Assembly (NCBI GenBank): GCA_937952085.1
Contig: CALFYQ010000161.1
Location: 1 to 7,949, forward strand
DNA from: an uncultured Paracoccaceae bacterium
GTDB lineage: Bacteria; Pseudomonadota; Alphaproteobacteria; Rhodobacterales; Rhodobacteraceae
DNA length: 7,949 bases
Direction of reading: 5' to 3'
The notes beneath the pieces are model-generated. The model was not told the origin of the DNA and made no database searches. It was given only the letters and a program-made list of their open reading frames with translations. Made by a program: the position numbers and the translations under genes. Shown piece by piece: positions 1-4,695 of this stretch (its first letter is position 1; each line of letters opens with the position of its first letter).

Positions 1-100
1 CGCGACGGAGACTGCGGGCAACCCGAGCTATCCGAATGTCCGCGCCGCTCTCTCCGCGCTCTCCACCGAGGCCGCCTCCGCCTTCGACAAGAACGCCTGA
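1..100 (+). CDS. C-terminal end of an unrecognised protein (5' truncated by window)
   Basis: An open frame runs from base 2 to a TGA at 98-100 and encodes 32 residues ending AASAFDKNA. The translation is Ala/Ser/Thr-rich and looks like an amphipathic helix (VRAALSALSTEAASAF). It is open to the left edge of the window, so this is the tail of a longer gene. The fragment is too short to assign a family. It is called coding because codon third positions are mostly G/C and because the next element downstream is a tRNA gene with its own plausible promoter. The other reading frame across this segment, which starts at an ATG at base 36, runs straight into the tRNA gene and is Pro/Arg-rich, so it is not believable. 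Confidence 0.55.
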   Translation, partial: ATETAGNPSYPNVRAALSALSTEAASAFDKNA

Positions 101-107
101 GCTGCGG

Positions 108-136
108 TTGACGACGGGCCCCGCCCGAAATAGAGG
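108..136 (+). promoter_or_regulatory. Candidate promoter of tRNA-Tyr
   Basis: A good -35 hexamer TTGACG (108-113) is followed after 17 bases by a poor -10 TAGAGG (131-136). Transcription would start near base 143, about 30 bases before the mature tRNA 5' end, which is a normal leader length. The -10 matches only three consensus positions, so the call rests mainly on the -35 and on position. Confidence 0.35.
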
Positions 137-143
137 AGGCGGG
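120..143 (+). terminator. Possible weak terminator after the truncated gene
   Basis: A 6-bp stem CCCGCC (120-125) pairs with GGCGGG (138-143) across a 12-base A-rich loop, 20 bases after the TGA. There is no T-tract after the stem, so it is not a classical intrinsic terminator. It also overlaps the predicted tRNA promoter, so the two readings compete. Confidence 0.25.
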
Positions 144-172
144 CCGCCGATTGGCGCCCGGAGACGGGCCGT

Positions 173-258
173 GGAGGGGTGGCAGAGCGGTCAAATGCAA
201 CGGACTGTAAATCCGTCCCGGAAACGGTTCGCTGGTTCGAATCCAGCCCCCTCCACCA
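173..258 (+). tRNA. tRNA-Tyr (anticodon GUA)
   Basis: A complete class II tRNA of 86 bases. The acceptor stem GGAGGGG (173-179) pairs perfectly with CCCCTCC (248-254); T180 is the conserved U8. The anticodon arm is ACGGA (200-204) with TCCGT (212-216), and the anticodon GTA lies at 207-209 after the conserved T206. A long variable arm precedes the T arm GCTGG-TTCGAAT-CCAGC, which ends at 247. The discriminator is A255 and the CCA end is encoded (256-258). GUA plus the long variable arm is diagnostic for bacterial tRNA-Tyr, which decodes UAU and UAC. Reading frames drawn through this gene (for example one containing MAERSNATDCKSVPE) are false translations of the tRNA. Confidence 0.97.
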
Positions 259-290
259 CCCGCCACTTTCCCTGAGAGCGCAGGATGCAG

Positions 291-306
291 CGGGCCCGGT
301 GGCCCG
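291..306 (+). terminator. Candidate terminator hairpin downstream of tRNA-Tyr
   Basis: CGGGCC (291-296) and GGCCCG (301-306) form a perfect 6-bp GC stem with a CGGT tetraloop, extendable by a G290-T307 wobble. It lies 32 bases after the CCA end. Only TTCG follows rather than a T-run, so termination here would depend on the stem alone or on Rho. Confidence 0.4.
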
Positions 307-352
307 TTCGCCCGCCTGCGAAGCTCCGCCGCGGCCCGGCGTATGGGCGGGC

Positions 353-393
353 GTCGCTTGCTTCGTGGCGCGAGCGACAGGCGGGTCTTTTCT
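353..393 (+). terminator. Hairpin followed by a T-rich run (possible terminator)
   Basis: Bases 353-361 pair with 370-378 in a 9-bp stem (core GTCGCT/AGCGAC, one T-G wobble) around an 8-base loop. The run TCTTTTCT follows at 386-393. The seven bases between stem and T-run are longer than ideal. An alternative fold pairs CGCCCGCC (309-316) with GGCGGGCG (346-353). It could be the main terminator of the tRNA transcript or part of a longer structured RNA. Confidence 0.35.
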
Positions 394-406
394 CGCTATG
401 CGCGCA

Positions 407-422
407 TGGGCAATTTTGCCCA
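407..422. promoter_or_regulatory. 16-base palindrome, possible operator upstream of the chemoreceptor gene
   Basis: TGGGCAA-TT-TTGCCCA is an inverted repeat with 7-bp perfect arms and a 2-base centre, set in locally A+T-rich DNA about 165 bases upstream of the chemoreceptor ATG. It is not followed by a T-run and the loop is too tight for a good RNA hairpin, which favours a protein-binding site over a terminator. It does not match the FNR-type box seen at 2810-2823. Nearby, ATATCG/CGATAT forms a further short inverted repeat (about 434-450). Confidence 0.35.
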
Positions 423-585
423 GTTGGCGACAAATATCGTCGCCCGATATCTTGTGTGAGATCGATAATGTTTCTCTTGCGCCCAGATGTCGCGGGATGA
501 GTTCGTGCGCCGACTACTTTCTTCAGCGTGAGTTTACTAACCGGCGCTAGCCGTAGTCCCGTCTCCTCAAAACGGGTCTCCGGAA

Positions 586-1764
586 ATGAACTTCAGATCG
601 CTTCTCGGCCGCCGCGGCGCCACCGCGTCCCGCATGATGCGCAACGCCTTCGATCAGGCGAATGACGGCGTCGTCATGATCGACGAGAGCAATAACGTCG
701 TGTTCTTCAATGCGATGGCCGAGCAGCTTTGGGGCTGGAAGCGCGAGGAGGTGATCGGCCGGAACGTGAAGATGCTCGTGCCCGCCGACATCCAGACCCA
801 CCACGACTCGTTCATCGCCGCCCACCGCGCCACCGGAGAGAATCGCTTCGTCGGCAAGAGCCGCCGGGTCGTCCTGCACCGCCGCGACGGCGCGCGCGTG
901 ACCGTCAGCGTGGCGCTTTCCAAGGTGAATGTCGGCGGCACCTGGGGCTACGCCGCCTTCATCCGCGACGTCTCCAACGAGACGGCGAAGTTCGATCGCC
1001 TCGTCGGTGAGGCGGACCACAGCTCCGAGCGCGTCTCCGAAGCCTGCGCGCGGGTCAGCGGGGCCGCGGCGCGGGTGAGCGAGAGCGCCGAGGTGCAGGC
1101 GACGGCGGCGCGGCAGGCGGCCTCCTCGATCGCCGAGATGTCGGCCAGCATCCGGCAGAGCGCCGACAACGCCGCCGCGACCGCGAAGATCGCCATGAGG
1201 TCGGTCGAGGAAGCGAGCGCCTCCGCCGAGATCGTCTCCCATGCGGTGCAGTCGATGAGCGCCATCGCCGAGAAGATCGGCGTGATCCAGGAGATCGCTC
1301 GCCGGACCGACCTTCTGGCGCTGAACGCCGCGGTCGAGGCGGCGCGGGCCGGGCAGCATGGTCGCGGCTTCGCCGTCGTCGCCGCGGAGGTCCGCAAGCT
1401 GGCGGAGCGGTGCCAGGCGGCCGCCGGCGAGATCGGCGCCCTCTCGGCCGAGACGCTGGAGGCGTCCGGCCGCGCCATCGAGCAGATCGGGAAGCTGACG
1501 CCGGAGATCCGCCGCACGGCCGATCTGGTGCAGGAGATCTCGGCGGCGATGCGGGAGCAGAACAACCGCTCCGGCGAGATCAACGCCGCGATCACCGAAC
1601 TTGACCGGCGGATTTCGGACAACGCCGCCGCCGCGCACCAAGCCGCCGACGCGACGACCGCGCTTCTCGCCGGGGCGACCGCGCTTCGTGAGCTGATCGC
1701 CCAGTTCGACGAGGACGCGGCGAAGCCGGCGACGGCGGAAGCGGGCGAACTCGTCGCGGCCTGA
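586..1764 (+). CDS. Soluble PAS-MCP chemoreceptor with a DosP/FixL-like heme-PAS domain
   Basis: A 392-residue cytoplasmic methyl-accepting chemotaxis protein with no membrane segment and no HAMP domain. Residues about 20-132 form one PAS domain. Its segment LWGWKREEVIGRNVKMLVP and the following 40 residues align without gaps to the PAS-A domain of E. coli DosP and, less closely, to FixL. H73 falls on the heme-ligating histidine (DosP H77, FixL H200), R93 on the distal arginine (DosP R97, FixL R220), and K91 where DosP has M95. The FG-strand ALSKV also matches DosP. After an Ala-rich helical linker, residues about 160-375 are the MCP signalling coiled coil with the hairpin tip near 236-275 (LLALNAAVEAARAG, GRGFAVVAAEVRKLAER). 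The canonical QTN before the tip reads R240-T-D242. There is no C-terminal CheR-tethering pentapeptide (the protein ends GELVAA). The likely role is to signal oxygen or another heme ligand to CheA/CheW; heme binding is inferred from recalled alignments. The ATG at 586 has only a weak GGA upstream. No other chemotaxis gene is in view. Confidence 0.93.
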   Translation: MNFRSLLGRRGATASRMMRNAFDQANDGVVMIDESNNVVFFNAMAEQLWGWKREEVIGRNVKMLVPADIQTHHDSFIAAHRATGENRFVGKSRRVVLHRRDGARVTVSVALSKVNVGGTWGYAAFIRDVSNETAKFDRLVGEADHSSERVSEACARVSGAAARVSESAEVQATAARQAASSIAEMSASIRQSADNAAATAKIAMRSVEEASASAEIVSHAVQSMSAIAEKIGVIQEIARRTDLLALNAAVEAARAGQHGRGFAVVAAEVRKLAERCQAAAGEIGALSAETLEASGRAIEQIGKLTPEIRRTADLVQEISAAMREQNNRSGEINAAITELDRRISDNAAAAHQAADATTALLAGATALRELIAQFDEDAAKPATAEAGELVAA

Positions 1765-1778
1765 AAGGCGCCCCCCGG

Positions 1779-1812
1779 CCCCGTCGCGCCCGTCAGGGCC
1801 ATAGAGACGGGG
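1779..1812 (+). terminator. Weak hairpin after the chemoreceptor gene
   Basis: CCCCGTC (1779-1785) can pair with GACGGGG (1806-1812) across a 20-base loop, starting 15 bases after the TGA. The 7-bp stem is perfect but the loop is long and no T-run follows, so this is a tentative end for the transcript. Confidence 0.25.
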
Positions 1813-2050
1813 GGATCTGCGGCGCGGCCTCTCCCGATCAACCCCGCATCTCGGCAATCGGCCCGCGCGAGACGCGCGCCGCGGGGCGGACGAGGCGCGG
1901 CGCGACCAGCCGCCGGGCGGATCGTCGACGCGCGCAACGAATGGCCGCTCAACCGGAGCTTCGCGCGGACGAACTGGCGCCGCGCCGAAGGAGGGCGCGG
2001 GAGTCGGACCGTGCCCGGCATGCCGCGCCAGCGCGCCCCGAACGTTGGTC

Positions 2051-2090
2051 GTCGCGGGCGGCGCGCCTCGACCGCGCCGCCCGCCGCGAC
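2051..2090. terminator. Strong GC hairpin between convergent genes, likely bidirectional terminator
   Basis: GCGGGCGGCGCG (2054-2065) and CGCGCCGCCCGC (2073-2084) are perfect 12-bp arms around a 7-base loop CCTCGAC. Alternatively GTCGCGG (2051-2057) pairs with CCGCGAC (2084-2090) if three bases on the 3' arm bulge out. It begins 13 bases beyond the stop of the minus-strand regulator gene. It has no T-run on either strand, so it may stall polymerase or protect 3' ends rather than act as a classical terminator. Confidence 0.5.
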
Positions 2091-2102
2091 CCGGCCTTCG
2101 GA

Positions 2103-2783
2103 TCAGCCGAGATAGCGGCGCAGGGCGCGGCGATTCGCGATGCGGATATCCCGGCCATCCACCGTCACGCCTGACGCGCGGAGCGCGGCGAAGGCGCGGG
2201 AGAGCGCCTCCGGCGCCATGCCGAGGAAACCGGCGAGCACCGCCTTGTCATAGGGGATGCGGATCAGGCTCTCGCACTCGCCCTCGCTCCGCTCCAGCAG
2301 AAAGTGGACGAGCCGCCGCTTTCCGTTGTGGAGCCGGTCGCTGCTGAGACGGGCCGCCACCCTCAGCAGGTGCTGCGACAGCGAACCGAGGAACGCCAGC
2401 GCCAGATTCGCATCAGCTTCGAGCAGCGCGCGAAGCGCGGAGATCGGCATGCGCGCGACGCGGCAGGGCTCCACCGCCTGCGCCGTGCCGTGGCACCGCC
2501 CGCCAAGAAACATGGCCGCCTCGCCGAAGCTCTGCGCCGGGCCCAGGAGGCCGATATCCGCCTCCGAGCCGGAACGGTCGGTCCGGAAGACGCGCACCCA
2601 TCCCTCGAGCACGATGTAGAGATCGGTTGCGGGCTCCCCCTCGGCGTAGATCAGGTCGCGCTTCGCATAGGCCCGCGTCTTCATGGCGGCGACCAGCCGT
2701 TCGCGCAGCGGGATCCGAAGGTCCTTCATGATCGACGCATCCGAAACGACGGCGATGTCGGCGGGGGAAAGAGGTTCGCGCAT
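2103..2783 (-). CDS. Crp/Fnr-family transcriptional regulator, FNR/DNR-type DNA specificity
   Basis: A 226-residue regulator. Residues about 20-135 form the cyclic-nucleotide-binding-type beta-roll (DLIYAEGEPATDLYIVLEG; FGEAAMFLGG near 86-95), followed by the long dimerisation helix and a winged helix-turn-helix at about 155-220. The recognition helix (PEALSRAFAALR, 191-202) has E192-xx-S195-R196, the FNR-type pattern that reads TTGAT half-sites, rather than the RE-xxx-R of CRP. The FNR 4Fe-4S cysteine cluster is absent (only C97, C107 and C170), so it is not an FNR oxygen sensor; a DNR/NnrR-like role in nitrogen-oxide or redox response fits better, but the ligand is unknown. An FNR-type box lies 27-40 bases upstream of the ATG, which points to autoregulation. 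The ATG at 2783 has AGGA four bases upstream. A GTG at 2795 has an equally placed AGGA and would add four residues (MQET); an ATG at 2729 is a shorter alternative. Confidence 0.9.
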   Translation of the reverse strand: MREPLSPADIAVVSDASIMKDLRIPLRERLVAAMKTRAYAKRDLIYAEGEPATDLYIVLEGWVRVFRTDRSGSEADIGLLGPAQSFGEAAMFLGGRCHGTAQAVEPCRVARMPISALRALLEADANLALAFLGSLSQHLLRVAARLSSDRLHNGKRRLVHFLLERSEGECESLIRIPYDKAVLAGFLGMAPEALSRAFAALRASGVTVDGRDIRIANRRALRRYLG

Positions 2784-2809
2784 GGTTTCCTGCACTGCGT
2801 CCTGCTTGC

Positions 2810-2823
2810 TTGACGACCATCAA
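2810..2823. promoter_or_regulatory. FNR/DNR-type operator TTGAC-N4-ATCAA
   Basis: TTGACGACCATCAA matches the FNR/DNR/NnrR consensus TTGAT-N4-ATCAA at nine of ten fixed positions. The outer arms CTTGA (2809-2813) and TCAAG (2820-2824) are a perfect inverted repeat. It lies between the divergent regulator gene (ATG at 2783) and napD-like gene (GTG at 2960). It is too close to the regulator start to be a normal class II activator site for that gene, so repression or autoregulation is likely on that side. For the napD side, a class II arrangement would put the start of transcription near 2858, with CAAGAT (2850-2855) as a weak -10. A lone ATCAA half-site also occurs at 2879-2883. Confidence 0.7.
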
Positions 2824-2903
2824 GGACAACGCCGCGGCCAGGCGCTAGCCAAGATGGATCGCTGAAAAAGGTAGGAAGATCAAAGTTTTCTACTGGGGGG
2901 GAG

Positions 2904-2922
2904 AGGCGCCTTCGCGGCGCCT
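2904..2922 (+). other. Leader hairpin upstream of the napD-like gene
   Basis: AGGCGCC (2904-2910) and GGCGCCT (2916-2922) form a perfect 7-bp stem with the loop TTCGC, just after a run of seven G (2895-2901) and 37 bases before the GTG start. It has no T-run. It would sit in the mRNA leader if transcription starts near 2858, and could shape translation or stability. Confidence 0.4.
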
Positions 2923-2959
2923 TGGAATTGGCGGCCGGCGACCGCCCGGGGGCGAAGCC

Positions 2960-3253
2960 GTGGGTGAACGCAGCTTTGTCGCGACCGTCATCGTGCGGGC
3001 CGCGCCTGAACATGTCGAAGTGGTCTCGGATGCGATCCTGCGCGACCCTTCGACCGAGATCATCGGCGACAGCCTGATCGGAACGCTGATCGTCATTCTT
3101 GAAGCGGCGAGCGAATCGAAGCTCATGGCCGGGGTGGAGCGCATCGTCGCTATCCCCGAGGTGCGCTCCGTCAACCTCGCCTTCCAGATGGAGCAGCGCG
3201 CGGCGCCGGAACCGCAGGCGAAGCCAGAAGACCCCCCGCGGCCGGTGGGCTGA
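2960..3253 (+). CDS. napD: NapD-like chaperone, not next to any nitrate reductase gene
   Basis: A 97-residue protein with the beta-alpha-beta-beta-alpha-beta (ferredoxin-like) pattern of NapD: VATVIVRAAPEHVEVVSDAI (7-26), a central TLIVILEA strand, a helix SESKLMAGVERIVAIPEV, then VNLAFQME, matching the family's ending of V-xx-LVYHQ. A Pro-rich tail closes it (APEPQAKPEDPPRPVG). NapD binds the twin-arginine signal peptide of the periplasmic nitrate reductase NapA in the cytoplasm and helps its maturation. No napA, napB or napC is in view, so the partner is elsewhere or different. The Lrp/AsnC ligand (RAM) domain has the same fold and is the main alternative. The start is GTG, chosen because it places the first strand where NapD proteins begin and because no in-frame ATG lies upstream; the ribosome binding site is poor. 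It is divergent from the Crp/Fnr-type gene with a shared FNR-type box, and is followed by dadA after 125 bases. Confidence 0.7.
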   Translation: MGERSFVATVIVRAAPEHVEVVSDAILRDPSTEIIGDSLIGTLIVILEAASESKLMAGVERIVAIPEVRSVNLAFQMEQRAAPEPQAKPEDPPRPVG

Positions 3254-3263
3254 GCGATCGCTC
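3252..3263. repeat. 12-base perfect palindrome at the napD-like stop codon
   Basis: GAGCGATCGCTC begins at the second base of the TGA stop and is perfectly self-complementary. A second short palindrome, CACCGA-A-TCGGTG (3287-3299), lies 24 bases on. Both fall in the 125-base gap before dadA. They could be operator sites for dadA, or chance in GC-rich DNA. Confidence 0.35.
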
Positions 3264-3378
3264 GCCTCCTCCGATCTGGCCAATGGCACCGAATCGGTGA
3301 ACAGTGGGAAGATGTTGCGGCGTGGCGGGCCCGGCGGAGCGCCCGCGAAAGCGCGGCGAATGCGGCAGGGGGTTCGCC

Positions 3379-4635
3379 ATGAAGGTCATCGTCATGGGCG
3401 CTGGGGTGATCGGCGTGACCACCGCCTACTATCTCCGCAAGGCCGGCGCCGAGGTGGTGGTGCTGGACCGGCAGGTCGGCCCCGGGCTGGAGACCAGCTA
3501 CGCCAACGCCGGCGAGCTTTCCTACGGCATGACCTCCCCCTGGGCGGCGCCCGGCATCCCGATGAAGGCGCTGAAATGGCTCTTCATGAAGCGCCGGCCG
3601 CTCTTCATCTGGCCGCTGATCAGCCCGACCATGTGGATGTGGGGCATCCAGATGCTCCGCAACTGCGACGAGGCGCGCTATCGGATCAACAAGAGCCGGA
3701 TGGTGCGCGTCTCCAACTATTCGCGGGACGTGCTGCCGGAGCTGATCGCCGAGACCGGGATCGAATATGACGGGCGGGAGCAGGGCACGCTCCAGCTTTT
3801 CCGCACCGAAAAGCAGCTTAAGGGTTCCAAGGCCGACCAGGAGGTGCTGGCCGAATACGATTCGCCCTTCGAGGTGCTGGACCCGGAAGGCTGCATCGCC
3901 GTCGAACCCGCATTGGCCGCGGTGCGGCAGAAGTTCGTCGGCGGGCTCCGCCTCACCGCGGACCGGACCGGCGACTGCCGCATGTTCACCATCGCCCTCG
4001 CCGAGAAATGCGCCGAGATGGGGGTGGAATTCCAGTACGGCCAGTCGGTGCGCGACATCGCCATCGAGAACGGCAAGGTCGCCGGCGTCGACACCGAAAT
4101 CGCCGGGCGGGTGACGGGGGACGCCTATATCTGCGCGCTCGGCAGCTACGGGCCGCGGGTCCTGAAGCCGATCGGCATCAAGGTTCCGGTCTATCCGGTG
4201 AAGGGCTATTCGGTGACGCTGCCGGTGACAAACGACGCGATGGCGCCGCAATCGACCATCATGGACGAGACCCACAAGGTGGCGATCACCCGGCTCGGGG
4301 ACCGGATCCGCGTCGCCGGCACGGCGGAGATCGCCGGCTTCTCCAACCGGCTCGGGCCGCACGCGACCGACACGGTGAAGCACGTGATCGGCGATCTCTT
4401 CCCCGGCGGCGGCGATCTCGGCCGGGCCGAGGGCTGGACCGGGCTCCGGCCGATGACGCCGGACGGGACGCCGATTCTCGGCCCGACGAAATACCCGAAC
4501 CTCTACCTCAACACCGGGCACGGCACGCTCGGCTGGACGATGGCCTGCGGCTCCGGCCGGGCGGTGGCGGATTTCGTGCTGGGCAAGACGCCGGAGATCT
4601 CCTTCGACGGGCTCACGGCGGAACGCTACGCCTGA
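3379..4635 (+). CDS. dadA: D-amino acid dehydrogenase (FAD-dependent)
   Basis: A 418-residue flavoprotein that matches E. coli DadA along its length. It oxidatively deaminates D-amino acids, typically D-alanine, to 2-oxo acid and ammonia and passes electrons to the respiratory quinone pool at the inner face of the membrane. The N-terminal Rossmann motif is GAGVIG (7-12) with the acidic end of strand 2 at D30. Family signatures include LETSYANAGELSYG (37-50), SPWAAPG (53-59), GTLQLFRTE (136-144), YPVKGYSVT (272-280), GLRPMTPDGTP (355-365) and NTGHGTLGWTMACGSG (378-393). The start at 3379 is preceded by AGGGGG with 6-base spacing and puts the Rossmann strand at residue 2 as in the family. An in-frame ATG at 3304 would add 25 residues (MGRCCGVAGPAERPRKRGEC...) that look like translated leader. 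It heads a likely operon: the amidase-family gene follows after 60 bases. Usual length is about 415-435 residues, so the gene is intact. No alanine racemase gene is adjacent. Confidence 0.95.
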   Translation: MKVIVMGAGVIGVTTAYYLRKAGAEVVVLDRQVGPGLETSYANAGELSYGMTSPWAAPGIPMKALKWLFMKRRPLFIWPLISPTMWMWGIQMLRNCDEARYRINKSRMVRVSNYSRDVLPELIAETGIEYDGREQGTLQLFRTEKQLKGSKADQEVLAEYDSPFEVLDPEGCIAVEPALAAVRQKFVGGLRLTADRTGDCRMFTIALAEKCAEMGVEFQYGQSVRDIAIENGKVAGVDTEIAGRVTGDAYICALGSYGPRVLKPIGIKVPVYPVKGYSVTLPVTNDAMAPQSTIMDETHKVAITRLGDRIRVAGTAEIAGFSNRLGPHATDTVKHVIGDLFPGGGDLGRAEGWTGLRPMTPDGTPILGPTKYPNLYLNTGHGTLGWTMACGSGRAVADFVLGKTPEISFDGLTAERYA

Positions 4636-4695
4636 ACCCGTTGCGCCGCAGCGCGCGCCGGTCGATCATCGGATGGTTAACGGCAGGAGTGGCGA

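Larger units (their letters stand above)
259..585. other. 327-base spacer between tRNA-Tyr and the chemoreceptor gene
   Basis: No credible gene is visible. Frames that cross it either read through the tRNA or lie antisense. The left part (290-393) is very GC-rich and folds into several stems; the right part (about 386-545) is clearly richer in A+T and probably carries the promoter of the chemoreceptor gene. It includes the palindrome at 407-422 and a short inverted repeat CCCGT (558-562)/ACGGG (572-576) immediately upstream of the start codon, which could form a leader hairpin close to the ribosome binding site. No convincing -35/-10 pair could be chosen. Confidence 0.5.
1765..2102. other. 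338-base GC-rich spacer between convergent genes
   Basis: The spacer separates the 3' ends of the chemoreceptor and the Crp/Fnr-type gene. Frames through it are dominated by Arg, Ala, Pro and Gly, as expected from random GC-rich DNA, and none has a recognisable domain. One plus frame starts at an ATG at 1941 and runs into the antisense of the regulator gene to 2174; it has no clear ribosome binding site and is not called. What can be supported is the strong hairpin at 2051-2090 and the weaker one at 1779-1812. Confidence 0.5.

Noticed and set aside
179..550. Plus-strand open frame of 123 codons starting inside the tRNA region
   Set aside because: It translates the tRNA-Tyr gene (a familiar false product beginning MAERSNATDCKSV) and then runs through a hairpin-rich spacer; it has no domain.
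547..1857. Long minus-strand open frame (436 codons) opposite the chemoreceptor
   Set aside because: The antisense product is Arg/Gly/Leu-rich without a domain, whereas the plus frame encodes clear PAS and MCP domains. It is a GC-bias shadow.
948..2021. Second minus-strand open frame (357 codons) over the chemoreceptor and spacer
   Set aside because: Ala/Ser/Arg-rich with no domain; it lies antisense to the conserved MCP signalling domain.
1941..2174. Short plus frame (77 codons) in the spacer between convergent genes
   Set aside because: Arg/Ala-rich, no convincing ribosome binding site, and its end is antisense to the winged helix of the Crp/Fnr-type gene.
2895..2901. Run of seven G upstream of the napD-like gene as a phase-variable tract
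   Set aside because: The run is short, lies in GC-rich DNA and is not inside a gene or a recognisable promoter spacer.
3304..3378. N-terminal extension of dadA from an ATG at 3304
   Set aside because: The 25 extra residues are not family-like, and the ATG at 3379 has a good ribosome binding site and places the Rossmann motif correctly.
2890..4521. Minus-strand open frame of 543 codons opposite the napD-like gene and dadA
   Set aside because: Antisense of a gene matching DadA along its full length; the product is rich in His/Arg/Asp/Pro and has no domain.
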